NCBI RefSeq assembly: GCF_000987765.1
Contig: NZ_LAHP01000020.1
Location: 1 to 64,000, forward strand
From: Arsukibacterium sp. MJ3
GTDB lineage: Bacteria; Pseudomonadota; Gammaproteobacteria; Enterobacterales; Alteromonadaceae
Direction: 5' to 3'
DNA length: 64,000 bases
Positions 35,008-44,959 of the stretch are shown here, piece after piece. The position numbers were made by a program, and so were the translations under genes. Position 1 is the first letter of the stretch. Each line of letters opens with the position of its first letter. The notes beneath the pieces are model-generated. The model was not told where the DNA came from, did not search any database, and saw only the letters and a program-made list of their open reading frames with translations.

Positions 35008-36897
35008 TTATAAAGAGATCAGACCTCGCTTTGCCATACAACCAGCAATTTCGTTCAAGCTTGCCGGGTCGTCAATGGTAGAAGGTACGATATATTCTTC
35101 ACCATCGGCAATTTGTCGTAATAATTTACGCAATATTTTACCTGATCGGGTTTTGGGAAGACGCGGCACGATTAAGGCAACTTTAAAACAAGCTAAAGCA
35201 CCAATTTGCTCGCGCACCAGCTGCACCAAATCGGCTTGCAACTGGGCTTCGGTGATGTCGATACCATTTTTAAGTAGCACAAAACCCACCGGCTGCTGGC
35301 CCTTTAAGGCATCTGCCAGGCCAATAACGCAACACTCGGCTACCGCTGGATGGCTGGCGACAATTTCTTCCATTTCGCCGGTAGACAAACGATGGCCGGC
35401 AACGTTGATAACATCATCAGTGCGGCCCATCACAAACAGGTAGCCGTCATCGTCAATATAGCCGCCATCACCACTGGCGTAGTAGCCTGGAAACTGGCGC
35501 AGGTAGCCGCTGTTATAGCGCTCAGGGCTTTGCCAGATAGTGGTAAGGCAACCCGGTGGTAAGGGTAGCTTAATGGCGATATTACCTTGTTGGTTAGCTG
35601 CCATAGCTTGGCCATTATGATCAAGAATGGCCACCTGATAACCCGGCACGGGCACCGTGGCAGAGCCTGCTTTAGTCGGCAATAATTCGATACCCGCAGG
35701 GTTAGCACAAATAGCCCAGCCCGTCTCGGTTTGCCACCAGTGGTCAACCACGGGTTTATTACTGTGCAGCACTGTCCAGTCGTAGGTCGCAGGGTCTAAC
35801 CGTTCACCCGCCATATAAATGCGCTCAAGTGCACTTAAGTCATAATGTTGTAGTAATGTGGCATCGGGGTCTTCTTTACGAATGGCCCGAAACGCGGTCG
35901 GGGCGGCGAATAGCGCTTTTACTTTATAGTCGGCACACACCCGCCAAAACGCACCGGCATCAGGAGTGTAAACGGGTTTGCCTTCATATAATACGCTGGT
36001 GCAGCCAGCCAGTAACGGGCCATAGACGATATAAGAGTGTCCTACCACCCAGCCAACATCAGAGGCTGCCCAAAACACCTCACCGGGTTGCATACCGTAA
36101 ATAGCCTGCATACTGTAATGCAATGCTACCGCATGGCCGCCGTTATCACGCACTACTCCCTTGGGTTTACCGGTAGTACCTGAGGTGTATAAAATATACA
36201 GCGGATCGGTGCTTTTAACCGTTACGCAAGCTGCAGGCTCGGCAGTCTGCAGCAATTGTTGCCAGTCGTAATCACGGCCGGTGGTTAAATCAGCCAGTAA
36301 TTGTGGTCGTTGCCAGATAATACAGCTGTCGGGTTGGTGCTTGGCCATCGTCAGCGCATTATCCAACAGTGGTTTGTAAGCAATAAGTCGGTTTATCTCA
36401 ATACCACAAGAAGCCGACACAATGACTTTGGGGCTGGCATCATCAATACGCACGGCCAGTTCATGGGCGGCAAAACCGCCAAATACCACCGAGTGCACGG
36501 CGCCTAACCTGGCCACTGCTAACATGGCAATAACGGCTTGTGGGATCATCGGCATATAGATAATGACCCGATCGCCTTTCATAACCCCATGCGCTTTTAA
36601 GACACCAGCAAATAATGCCACCTCATTAGTTAATTGCTGATAGCTAAATTGTTGGCGACTGCCAGTAACCGGTGAGTCATAAATAAGCGCCGTTTGCCCG
36701 CCCCGGCCTTGCTCAACATGATAGTCCAGTGCCAGATAGGCGGTGTTCAGCTCGCCATCGGCAAACCATTGATATTGCTCGCCGTCAGTTTGCAGTATTT
36801 GCTGCGGTTTTTTGTACCAGGCAAGCTTGCTTGCTTTGTCAGCCCAAAATTGTTCGGGCTGTTGACAGGCGGCTTGGTACTCTGTGTGATAAGACAT
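35008..36897 (-). CDS. prpE: Propionyl-CoA synthetase (propionate--CoA ligase)
   Basis: AMP-forming acyl-CoA synthetase of 629 residues. The P-loop-like A3 motif YTSGTTGKPKGVVRDNGG has the VRDNGGH sequence typical of PrpE rather than acetyl-CoA synthetase; the A8 hinge DDVINVAGHRLSTGEMEE and the A10 motif LPKTRSGKILRK with the acylatable Lys are intact. It activates propionate (and less well acetate). The methylcitrate cycle genes prpBCD are not adjacent, so it stands alone here. Confidence 0.92.
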   Translation of the reverse strand: MSYHTEYQAACQQPEQFWADKASKLAWYKKPQQILQTDGEQYQWFADGELNTAYLALDYHVEQGRGGQTALIYDSPVTGSRQQFSYQQLTNEVALFAGVLKAHGVMKGDRVIIYMPMIPQAVIAMLAVARLGAVHSVVFGGFAAHELAVRIDDASPKVIVSASCGIEINRLIAYKPLLDNALTMAKHQPDSCIIWQRPQLLADLTTGRDYDWQQLLQTAEPAACVTVKSTDPLYILYTSGTTGKPKGVVRDNGGHAVALHYSMQAIYGMQPGEVFWAASDVGWVVGHSYIVYGPLLAGCTSVLYEGKPVYTPDAGAFWRVCADYKVKALFAAPTAFRAIRKEDPDATLLQHYDLSALERIYMAGERLDPATYDWTVLHSNKPVVDHWWQTETGWAICANPAGIELLPTKAGSATVPVPGYQVAILDHNGQAMAANQQGNIAIKLPLPPGCLTTIWQSPERYNSGYLRQFPGYYASGDGGYIDDDGYLFVMGRTDDVINVAGHRLSTGEMEEIVASHPAVAECCVIGLADALKGQQPVGFVLLKNGIDITEAQLQADLVQLVREQIGALACFKVALIVPRLPKTRSGKILRKLLRQIADGEEYIVPSTIDDPASLNEIAGCMAKRGLISL

Positions 36898-36971
36898 GCG
36901 AAGATCCTTGTGGCGAACGTTTCCCTTAATGTACAGAAAAACGCCCGGTTTGCCACTTAGACTTATGGCTA

Positions 36972-39077
36972 CTATTCTGCGGCGTTCTTATTCGTCAACG
37001 CTGGGCCTTTGATCGTAATATAATCAACCATATTTTGCCGAATGGCACCTTGTAAATCATCGGTAAGTGGTTGGCGGGCAGCGTCATAATCGCAGCGTAG
37101 CCCGGTAATGGCATATACCTGATTACGGCCATTTACCTTACTTAAATATAGTGCCATATCCGCAATTTGCAGCGCCCGCTCCCAGTTAAGTTCGGCTTCA
37201 TCAATTCCAGCGAACGGCAAATGAATAAAACCGCCGCTGGCACTGACGGTAATCAGCTTGTTATCGCATGGCACCGGCTCGCCGGCTATAACCTCGAGGA
37301 TCCGCTGACAAAAGCCAGTCACTTGTTCTGGCGCGATATTATCCAGATACAGTAAAAATTCTTCACCGCCCCAGCGGATCACTAAGTCATGCTCGCGGCA
37401 TACTTTGCTTAAGCGGTCACTCAGTTGTTTTAGTACCTCATCGCCGGCAGCGTGGCCATTGTTATCATTAATTTTTTTAAAAAAATCAATATCTAATAGC
37501 AGAAAGGCATTCGCTTTTTCATTCGCATCAGTTTGACGCCGGCCAAACTTATCCCGGCGCTGCATATGTTCTTGCAGGGCGCGGCGATTAAATAAACCGG
37601 TAAGCGGGTCGCGCAGCGACTGGAACTCTAATTGCTTATTGGCTTCGCGTAATTTACGGTTAGACAGGCGCACTTTACGGTAAAGCTGGTACAGCAAAAT
37701 AGCGGCAAAAATAAGCACCAAGGCAAATAAGCCTGTCAGTTGCTGCTGCAGTTTCTGATTATCCAACAACTGTGCTTTTAAGTTATTTTCCTGCTCTAAA
37801 ATAGTAATTAACTGGCTTTTAGCTTTAGTATCGTAACGGTTTTGCAGCTCAAGAACGCTTTGTTCTCGTTCACTGGTCAGAATTTCTGCGCGTAATGTTA
37901 ACTGTTGCTGCAGTGTTGCTGCTTGTAACTGAAACTTGCCGGCTTTGCCATAAGCTCGGGCTAACCAGCCTAAGGTAGGTTCAAATTGTGCTTTGCTGTC
38001 GTTATTTTTAAAAAAATCTAACTCGGTTAGCATGGCACTAAGGCCATCGTCATAGTTGCCTTCCATAACGGCAATATAACCCAGATTAAAGTCGATGGAA
38101 TGGCTGATAAAGTTGTTGTTAAGTTGTTCTGCTTTAGTCGCCGCTAGCCGCAAGGTTTGTTTAGCCGCGCTATAATTTTCCTGCTCCATGTAAATAGAAC
38201 CAAGGTTATTTTGAAACGTCAGTTCAATATCAGGTTGGTTATTGGCTTGCGCTGCGGCAATGCCGAGTGTATTGCTCAAAATAGCGGCAGTGAAATCCTG
38301 TTGTTCAGCAGTAATAAAGCCCTGCATTAAATAAAGATCAGGTAGAAACTGTTGAAACTGATATTTTTGAGCATCAACAATAAGCTGATCGATAAGCGTT
38401 TTTGCTTCCGGCCATTTTTTTAAATCGGTATAAACCTGAGCGATAGCGTAATTTAAAAAGGAGCGGCGGCGCAGGGTAAATTGATCATCAGTCTCAATAA
38501 CCGCATCCAGAGCATCGGTAAAATGTTGCAGAGCTTGTTCATACTGACTATCTGCCCGAAGCAGCCGGCCTAGTAAGTTATGGGCATAATAACGAACCCG
38601 CGGCGTGTTGGCTTGTTTAACAATTAACTCTAACCGATCAGCCTTTAGTACTGCTGCTGTCAGCTCTCGCTGATAAACTAAAAATTCAATTTCGGTAGCA
38701 TAAATTTCACTCAGGGCATCAGCGTCGTTGCTTTGATCTAAGAGCGCCAGTAACTCAGTTAGTACGTTGTCAGCCTGTTGTTGTTGCTGTTGGTACAAAA
38801 ATGCGCTGGCTTGATATGACAGTAAGCGAACTTTGCTGGCAAAAGCAATGTCCGTGGTTGCGTTAACATAATAGCGTTCGAATAATGAATTTATAAATAT
38901 ATCTGCTGCAGCAGTATCATCAAAAGTAGTAACCAGATACTGATCCAGTTGTTGCTCTAACGGCTCGCTTGTTTGTAGTTGTGCAACAGCCGGGCTGAGT
39001 AAAAGATTAAGCAGCAGTATAGCTGCGCCCATCTGCCGGGTAAAAGCAAAGCGATTTGGGACAAAAAGCAGAAACAT
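36972..39077 (-). CDS. TPR-containing membrane diguanylate cyclase
   Basis: A 701-residue signalling protein. After a signal anchor (about 13-32) comes a periplasmic helical region (about 40-430) with tetratricopeptide-like repeats, a membrane helix (about 448-466), a short coiled coil and a GGDEF domain (about 490-650). The active site GGEEF is intact, and REHD five residues before it is an I-site for product inhibition. The layout suggests a sensor that binds a periplasmic protein or peptide and controls cyclic di-GMP synthesis. The final ~45 residues after the domain are unique. Monocistronic. Confidence 0.9.
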   Translation of the reverse strand: MFLLFVPNRFAFTRQMGAAILLLNLLLSPAVAQLQTSEPLEQQLDQYLVTTFDDTAAADIFINSLFERYYVNATTDIAFASKVRLLSYQASAFLYQQQQQQADNVLTELLALLDQSNDADALSEIYATEIEFLVYQRELTAAVLKADRLELIVKQANTPRVRYYAHNLLGRLLRADSQYEQALQHFTDALDAVIETDDQFTLRRRSFLNYAIAQVYTDLKKWPEAKTLIDQLIVDAQKYQFQQFLPDLYLMQGFITAEQQDFTAAILSNTLGIAAAQANNQPDIELTFQNNLGSIYMEQENYSAAKQTLRLAATKAEQLNNNFISHSIDFNLGYIAVMEGNYDDGLSAMLTELDFFKNNDSKAQFEPTLGWLARAYGKAGKFQLQAATLQQQLTLRAEILTSEREQSVLELQNRYDTKAKSQLITILEQENNLKAQLLDNQKLQQQLTGLFALVLIFAAILLYQLYRKVRLSNRKLREANKQLEFQSLRDPLTGLFNRRALQEHMQRRDKFGRRQTDANEKANAFLLLDIDFFKKINDNNGHAAGDEVLKQLSDRLSKVCREHDLVIRWGGEEFLLYLDNIAPEQVTGFCQRILEVIAGEPVPCDNKLITVSASGGFIHLPFAGIDEAELNWERALQIADMALYLSKVNGRNQVYAITGLRCDYDAARQPLTDDLQGAIRQNMVDYITIKGPALTNKNAAE

Positions 39078-39277
39078 TGGCCAGTTCCAGATAAAACAAT
39101 AACTAAGAAGATAGCGTATTTAGCCAACAATTACAGCTTAAAACCACACTGAAATAAGCTTACTGTCTGAATATTTTCAGCTGCTTAGGGTAATTAGCCA
39201 CTAATTAACGCTATAATAACGCTCATCTTAATAAAACCGCGGGCTATGTTTTGCCAGCGGTTTAGTGTGGAAGTGTT

Positions 39278-40573
39278 ATGAGTACCCTCGAATACCTGTT
39301 TATTATGTTGTTGTTAGTGGCGGCTAGTTCGTTTTTTTCTGTCTCTGAGATAGCGTTAGCGGCGTCACGAAAAATGCGTTTAAGGATGATGGCGACGCAG
39401 GGCGATGTCAGTGCTGAAAAGGTCTTAATGCTGCAGGAGCATCCGGGTAATTTTTTCACGGTAGTACAAATTGGTTTAAATGCGGTAGCTATTTTAGGCG
39501 GTATTTTGGGTGAGTCAGCTTTTACTCCTTACTTTTCGTCACTGCTGGCGGTATTTACTAACGCTAGCTGGGTGCCTGCTGCGGCCTTTATTTTATCTGT
39601 TTTTTTTGTTACCTCGCTATTTATTTTGTTTGCTGATCTTATGCCCAAGCGGCTGGCGATGATTGCGCCAGAAAAAATTGCGGTGAAAATTGTCCGGCCA
39701 ATGTCGTTATTAATTGTGTTGTTAAAACCGTTGGTCTGGTTGTTCAATGGTTTAGCGAATTTATGTTTTAGTTTGTTTAATGTGCCAACGATGCGTAAAG
39801 ACGATATAACGCCTGACGATATTATGGCGATGATGGATGCCGGTGCGCAGGCCGGGATATTACAACAACACGAACATCAGTTGCTGGAAAATGTGTTTGA
39901 TATGGAGTCACGTACCGTGACCTCGGCCATGACCGCACGGGAAAGCCTGATTTTTTTTACTAATAACGAATCACAAGACAACATTAAAGCCAAAATTGCT
40001 GAACATCCGCATGCTAAATTTATTGTGTGTAACGAGGTGCTTGATCGGGTGGTAGGCTATGTTGATACCCGCGATATTTTGATGCAGGTGTTGCATGATC
40101 AGCCAATCTCGTTAAAAAAAGAAGGCATAGTGCGCTCGCCACTGATTATTCCGGATACGTTGTCGCTGTACGAAGCGCTGGCACACTTTAAGTCTACCGG
40201 GGTAGATTTTGCAATTATTATGAACGAATATGCCTTAGTGGTCGGCATTATTACCTTAAAAGACGTAATGAGTATTGTTATGGGTGAGCTGGTAAGCTCT
40301 GAAGAAGAACAAATAGTGAAGCGTGACGCTAATTCCTGGCTGGTAGAAGGATTAACGCCGTTGGCTGATGTGATGCGGGTGCTGGATATTAGCAGCTTTC
40401 CTAACCCAGAAAATTATGAAACCATTGCCGGTTTTATGATGTTTTCATTGCGTAAAATACCCAAACGCACCGATTTTGTGCTACATTTTGGCTATAAATT
40501 TGAAGTCGTTGATATCGACAGCTATAAAATAGACCAGCTATTGGTAACTCGGGTAGAAAACCTGGAAACTTAA
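39278..40573 (+). CDS. CNNM/CorC-HlyC family transporter (YtfL/YfjD type)
   Basis: 431 residues: a DUF21/CNNM membrane domain with three to four helices (about 1-165), a pair of CBS domains (about 200-330) and a C-terminal CorC_HlyC domain (about 345-425). FFSVSEIALAASRKMRL near the start is the family mark. Relatives export Mg2+ or Co2+, or protect against polyamine stress. The older name hemolysin is misleading. The stop overlaps the convergent DUF5610 gene by 4 bases. Confidence 0.92.
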   Translation: MSTLEYLFIMLLLVAASSFFSVSEIALAASRKMRLRMMATQGDVSAEKVLMLQEHPGNFFTVVQIGLNAVAILGGILGESAFTPYFSSLLAVFTNASWVPAAAFILSVFFVTSLFILFADLMPKRLAMIAPEKIAVKIVRPMSLLIVLLKPLVWLFNGLANLCFSLFNVPTMRKDDITPDDIMAMMDAGAQAGILQQHEHQLLENVFDMESRTVTSAMTARESLIFFTNNESQDNIKAKIAEHPHAKFIVCNEVLDRVVGYVDTRDILMQVLHDQPISLKKEGIVRSPLIIPDTLSLYEALAHFKSTGVDFAIIMNEYALVVGIITLKDVMSIVMGELVSSEEEQIVKRDANSWLVEGLTPLADVMRVLDISSFPNPENYETIAGFMMFSLRKIPKRTDFVLHFGYKFEVVDIDSYKIDQLLVTRVENLET

Positions 40574-41181
40574 CCAGATAACGCCGTTTGTTCAGCCAGT
40601 TCTAACATTTTTTGCCGGAAGCTATCCAGCCCGGCCATTACTTTGCTGTAAGTTTGATCAACGCCGTCAGCCACTTCGCCTTCCAACACTTTTAAGCCTT
40701 TTAGGATATCTTTGGCATCGGCAAAGCCTTTTTCAATACCACTGCCAATAACCGATAAAAAACTGTCTAGCTGTTGTTGTTCGGAGCGTCCTGGATTAAG
40801 TTCTTTATAGCGGCTGTAAAAACCAGTAGCAAAAGCCACAATGCGATCAGCTGTAGCCTCTGGCGAAGTATCAATACCTGAATCATAGATTTTTTGCGCA
40901 GCATTCTCACCCAGCACCGGTTCCAGCTCGGCGTTTATGCCCTCTAAAGCTGTTTTGTAAAGCAAGCTTAACGAGTCGTTATTACTGCTAAGCGACACTT
41001 GCTCATTCGCTTTTAAAATGGCCACATTTTGGGCTTGCTTGGCTTTAGCAGCACTATTTTCGATACCTTTATTATCAATGCTCTTATTGTCAGCTGTTCG
41101 GTTTTCATCTGTTTTAACCGGCTGTTTAGCTTGTGGCGTACTGCCAATTTGTGCCGCGTTATTACTGGAAGTAATAGCCAT
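40570..41181 (-). CDS. DUF5610 domain-containing protein
   Basis: About 203 residues from the ATG at 41181 (AGAGGTGA lies 8 bases before it; the GTG at 41190 is within that site). The N-terminal third is polar, low-complexity and Gln/Asn/Lys-rich; the rest is helical with RIVAFATGFYSRYKELNPGRSEQQQLDSFL, which marks DUF5610. The function is unknown; members are common in polar-flagellated gammaproteobacteria and resemble secreted or flagellum-related proteins. No signal peptide is seen. Confidence 0.82.
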   Translation of the reverse strand: MAITSSNNAAQIGSTPQAKQPVKTDENRTADNKSIDNKGIENSAAKAKQAQNVAILKANEQVSLSSNNDSLSLLYKTALEGINAELEPVLGENAAQKIYDSGIDTSPEATADRIVAFATGFYSRYKELNPGRSEQQQLDSFLSVIGSGIEKGFADAKDILKGLKVLEGEVADGVDQTYSKVMAGLDSFRQKMLELAEQTALSG

Positions 41182-41301
41182 AAAGGTCACCTCTTACGGT
41201 TTAATGGGGTTTAGTAAGGTATAGCGTAACGAGGTTAACGGCCGTGCTTGTGTAAACTTTAGGCTTTTTTTACCTTAAAAATCGGCGCAGGTGTTCTGGT
41301 T

Positions 41302-42699
41302 TCAGGATGTTTGTAAAAATTTACCTGTACGCCACTGGTAGCGCAGTACTATGGCCAAACTTATGCTACGCAGGGCCATAAATACCGCTAATGCTGCCCA
41401 CAGTGCGTGGTTTTGCCAACTTTGCAGTAAGTAAAAACTGATAGTAAAGCCCAGTAGCGCAATAACCATACTGTTGCGCAACGTTTTTCCCTGAGTGGCA
41501 CCAATAAATACGCCATCGAGAAAATAGGCCCAGCAGGCCAGTAACGGCAGTAGTATCATCCAGCCCAGATACAGCCGGGCATGCTGCTGTACCTCGGGTA
41601 AAGACGTTAGCAAGGCAACAAAGCCATTACCAAACAGGCCATAACCGACACTAAATAACAACGCCAGTATCAAACACCAGAGTGCCAGTAAGCCCAAGGT
41701 GTTGCCCAGTAAAAGGCTATTGCGCGCACCAATAGCCTTACCCACCAAACTTTCAGCGGCGTAAGCCAGGCCATCCATAGCATAAGATACCAGCATTAAA
41801 AAGCTTAATAGCACGGCATTAGCGGCTACCGTGTTGTCGCCATACGCCGCCCCCTGAAAGGCGATAAATACAAAAACACTTTGTAAACACAAACTGCGCA
41901 GAAAAATATCACAATTAAGCGTAAATAAACGGCGTAGTCCGGCGAGTTGCTGCAAATGGCTACCCATGGCGGCCAATAACTCTTTTGTCAGCTGGGTGTG
42001 GCTGGCGCAGTGCTGAGTTGTTTTAGCCAATAAACGCAGTAATAAATAGCCACCCAGTAATAATCCACTGTAATCCGCCACGACCGAGGCGGCGGCAATG
42101 CCAGCAACCTGCCAGCCAAAGCCTAATACAAACACTATATTCAGCACGATGTTCACCAGATTGGTGAAAATTAACATCCACATCGGATAGCGGGCATTCT
42201 GCCGACCTAAAAACCAACCCATTAGCACTAAATTGATTAAGGTAGCCGGGGCACTCCAAATTCGGATACTAAAATACAGCTGGGCTTGTTGGTTTACTTC
42301 TGCGCTGGCCTTACTGAGGCTAAATGCCAGTTGTGCCAGTGGAAATTGCAGTATTAAAAGTAGTGCAGCCAATAGCAACGCCAGTAGCAGGCTCTGGCTT
42401 AGAAAGCGTAGCTGACCAGCCTGATCATTGGCGCCATAAGCCTGGGCAGTAAGGCCGGTGGTGCTCATGCGTAAAAAGCCCAATAAAAAAAACAACAAGC
42501 TGATTAAACTCGAGCCTAACGCCACACCACCCAGGTACCAGGCATGTTCTAAATGGCCGCTAACCGCAGTATCTACCAATGCCAGTAACGGCACTGATAA
42601 ATTAGAAAATACCATTGGCAGAGCAATAGCAGCCACTTTTTTATGTAGCGGCGCATTTAACAATACAGACAGCAACCTGGTCACCTGTTCTGATAACAT
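41302..42699 (-). CDS. MATE family efflux transporter (DinF-like)
   Basis: 465 residues with twelve membrane helices in two halves. The N-terminal KVAAIALPMVFSNLSVPLLALVDTAV and the GLTAQAYGANDQAGQ loop match the DinF/eukaryotic-like MATE branch. It exports drugs or oxidised compounds using Na+ or H+. The gene diverges from the MFS transporter gene, 133 bases away. Confidence 0.92.
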   Translation of the reverse strand: MLSEQVTRLLSVLLNAPLHKKVAAIALPMVFSNLSVPLLALVDTAVSGHLEHAWYLGGVALGSSLISLLFFLLGFLRMSTTGLTAQAYGANDQAGQLRFLSQSLLLALLLAALLLILQFPLAQLAFSLSKASAEVNQQAQLYFSIRIWSAPATLINLVLMGWFLGRQNARYPMWMLIFTNLVNIVLNIVFVLGFGWQVAGIAAASVVADYSGLLLGGYLLLRLLAKTTQHCASHTQLTKELLAAMGSHLQQLAGLRRLFTLNCDIFLRSLCLQSVFVFIAFQGAAYGDNTVAANAVLLSFLMLVSYAMDGLAYAAESLVGKAIGARNSLLLGNTLGLLALWCLILALLFSVGYGLFGNGFVALLTSLPEVQQHARLYLGWMILLPLLACWAYFLDGVFIGATQGKTLRNSMVIALLGFTISFYLLQSWQNHALWAALAVFMALRSISLAIVLRYQWRTGKFLQTS

Positions 42700-42831
42700 C
42701 TGGCGTTATCATACACGGCCTGTCTGTTGTTGCCAGCGGCTTTGCCTGATGCAACCTGCTCGAAAGCCATGGCTAAAGCCAGTATACTGTTGCTTTTAGC
42801 TAATGGATAACAATGTTGTGAGTAGCAAGAG

Positions 42832-44010
42832 GTGATTGAATATAAGTCAGCCGCATTTTATCGCAGTTGTTTCGCCTTATGTTTGGCGGCGATGGTGGTA
42901 TTTGCTAATTTGCATTTGTTACAGCCACTATTGCCGCAGCTAAGTCGCGAATTTCAACTTAGCCCATTGCAGGCCAGTTTAAGTTATACCATTGCTACCT
43001 TTGGTCTGGGTTTGTCTTTATTGGTGTATGCGTCGTTATCTGACGCCTGGGGTCGTAAAACACTGTTGCTGATAACCTTATTGGGCATGACCGTTAGCAC
43101 GTTGGCGCTAACTCAGGTTGAAAGCTTTACGGCGTTGCTGTGTTGGCGGGCAATTCAAGGGGTTTGCTTGGGCGGTCTGCCGGCCATGGCGATTGCCTGG
43201 ATGGGTGAAGAATACTCGCCCGCTGCGCTTGTTACGGCGGTGGGGTATTACATTAGTGCTAACTCTTTGGGTGGCATTGGTGGTCGCTTGCTGGCAGGCA
43301 CCCTGGCTGATATGGGACACTGGCAATGGGTATTTTGGCCAATGGCCGGGTTAAGTGCACTAAGCTGTTATCTTATCTGGCGTTATCTGCCAGACTCAGC
43401 CCAATTTATCCCGCAGCGGTTCCGGCTGTGGCATGCCTTGCAAAATCAGGGCTTTCACTTGCGCCAGCCGTTGCTGTTATTAACCTATTTAATAGGCGGC
43501 CTTAATTTTTTAGTCTTTTTAAATCAGTATACGTTTATCAGTTTTGTGCTGGCAGCACCCCCTTATTTGTTAAGCAGTGGGGTATTAGGGCTACTGTTTA
43601 TTACCTACTTTACCGGTACGGTTGGCTCAGCGTTGTCGGCTAAAATTGGCGCTAAAATGTCCTCGCCACTGGCCATGGTGCTGGGTATTATCATAATGAT
43701 GCTCGGTACTCTGGTTACCTTGCACAGTCAGCTAATAATTATTGTCTGTGGTTTTTTTATCAGTGCTTTTGGCTTTTTCCTGTGTCATTCACTTGCTAGC
43801 AGCTGGGTTAATCAGCACGCCCAGCGTGCTAAAGCCAGTGCCAGTGCATTGTATCTGGTGTTTTATTATGTTGGCGCCAGTATCGGTAGTTTTTATTTTC
43901 AACCTTTCTGGCAATGGCTTGGCTGGACGGGGGTAGTGTTAGCATCGCTTGCTATGTACAGTCTAACCTTGGTGCTGGCATTATTGCTATGGCGGCGTAG
44001 CAAAAAATAG
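42832..44010 (+). CDS. MFS transporter (YnfM-like)
   Basis: 392 residues, twelve membrane helices of the major facilitator superfamily. The motif A region YASLSDAWGRKTLLL between helices 2 and 3 and the start NLHLLQPLLPQLSREFQLSP place it near YnfM/arabinose-efflux-type exporters of unknown substrate. The start codon is GTG, 7 bases after an AAGAG site. No terminator follows directly; one lies 234 bases downstream. Confidence 0.9.
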   Translation: MIEYKSAAFYRSCFALCLAAMVVFANLHLLQPLLPQLSREFQLSPLQASLSYTIATFGLGLSLLVYASLSDAWGRKTLLLITLLGMTVSTLALTQVESFTALLCWRAIQGVCLGGLPAMAIAWMGEEYSPAALVTAVGYYISANSLGGIGGRLLAGTLADMGHWQWVFWPMAGLSALSCYLIWRYLPDSAQFIPQRFRLWHALQNQGFHLRQPLLLLTYLIGGLNFLVFLNQYTFISFVLAAPPYLLSSGVLGLLFITYFTGTVGSALSAKIGAKMSSPLAMVLGIIIMMLGTLVTLHSQLIIIVCGFFISAFGFFLCHSLASSWVNQHAQRAKASASALYLVFYYVGASIGSFYFQPFWQWLGWTGVVLASLAMYSLTLVLALLLWRRSKK

Positions 44011-44243
44011 ATAGACATTGATTTATCGAGGTAAGCCAGTAATAAATCACTAGAGACTTTATCGAATCGGCTTTCGATAATTAATCGCTCGGCAGAGCGG
44101 CGAGAGCAATGACCACTTTGGGCAATCCACTTTGCCTTTAATCATTATCAAAAAATATTGGCTTGTCATATTACTGCCATTAATAGCTGTAATACTAAGT
44201 CTCGTTACACCCTCCTTCCTGGATTTTCACGCTGGATAGTGAT
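44011..44243. other. Non-coding stretch with two hairpins, ends in a terminator
   Basis: 233 bases without a convincing ORF. TTATCGAA/TTCGATAA (44059-44066/44073-44080) and CGCTC/GAGCG (44086-44090/44095-44099) form two small hairpins, and a plus-strand terminator follows at 44244. This is either the long 3' UTR of the MFS gene or a small RNA with its own promoter; nothing further is recognised. Confidence 0.35.
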
Positions 44244-44267
44244 GGGAGCTTCGGCTCCCAATTTTTT
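44244..44267 (+). terminator. Intrinsic terminator with UUCG tetraloop
   Basis: GGGAGC-TTCG-GCTCCC followed by AATTTTTT. It terminates plus-strand transcription 12 bases before the end of the convergent DUF4136 gene; on the opposite strand there is no comparable T-run. Confidence 0.85.
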
Positions 44268-44278
44268 AATTTTTGTTG

Positions 44279-44959
44279 TTATTTATTCTCTGTTGCTAGC
44301 CGGGTAGGGTAATGTTGATAAATAAGCTGCACCGTGTCGCTAATTGCCTGTTGCGGGTTAGCCATGGCTTTTTTGGTTAGGCGGCCATCAACCAGCCCTT
44401 GCCACACCAAGCGTTGCTCGCGGGCATCGATGACATCAATGGTAACGGTGCCCACTTTATAGTTGGTTTTTTCCAGTTGGTTACCAAATAGCGGTATGCC
44501 AAACATAACGCTACTGCTTCTGTTGTAATAACCATAGCCGGCGTTGATCGAAAACGGTGAACTACGCACATCGCTGCGGGTTTCAACATTGCTCATATAG
44601 TTGACCAATAACTGCGGATTTTGTTCGCTGTACTGATACCCCAGCGCGGCCATTTCGGCATTAATAGCGGTTTTAAAATGCTGATCCAATAAGCTGGTAT
44701 AGGCTTCGGCTTCGGCGTTATTAATGGTGTCTGCTTTTGTTGCCTCGGTCAAAGGCGCTGCTGCTGCCGCGGTTTGCTGATCTTTTGTTTGCTCGACAGG
44801 CTCAGCTTGATAAAAACCATAGGTCTGGTACTGCTGGAAATTAACATTATGGTCAAAGTCTACTGTAGCCTGACGAGGGCTGGAACAGGCGGTAAGCCCC
44901 AGTATCAGCGCGCCAGCAAGACTGCATTGGCGAACTAAAATGTTGTTAATAATAGCCAT
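44279..44959 (-). CDS. DUF4136 family lipoprotein
   Basis: 226 residues with a lipoprotein signal peptide ending GLTACSS (Cys 25), then the DUF4136 start VDFDHNVNFQQYQTYGF. An Ala/Thr/Gln-rich insertion (about 55-80) is followed by the conserved LVNYMSN and VGTVTIDVIDAREQRLVWQG segments. Members are outer-membrane-anchored periplasmic proteins of unknown function. Monocistronic. Confidence 0.85.
   Translation of the reverse strand: MAIINNILVRQCSLAGALILGLTACSSPRQATVDFDHNVNFQQYQTYGFYQAEPVEQTKDQQTAAAAAPLTEATKADTINNAEAEAYTSLLDQHFKTAINAEMAALGYQYSEQNPQLLVNYMSNVETRSDVRSSPFSINAGYGYYNRSSSVMFGIPLFGNQLEKTNYKVGTVTIDVIDAREQRLVWQGLVDGRLTKKAMANPQQAISDTVQLIYQHYPTRLATENK

Noticed and set aside
36972-39077. 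Idea that the two GGDEF proteins form one system
   Set aside because: They are 25 kb apart with different sensor parts and no shared context.
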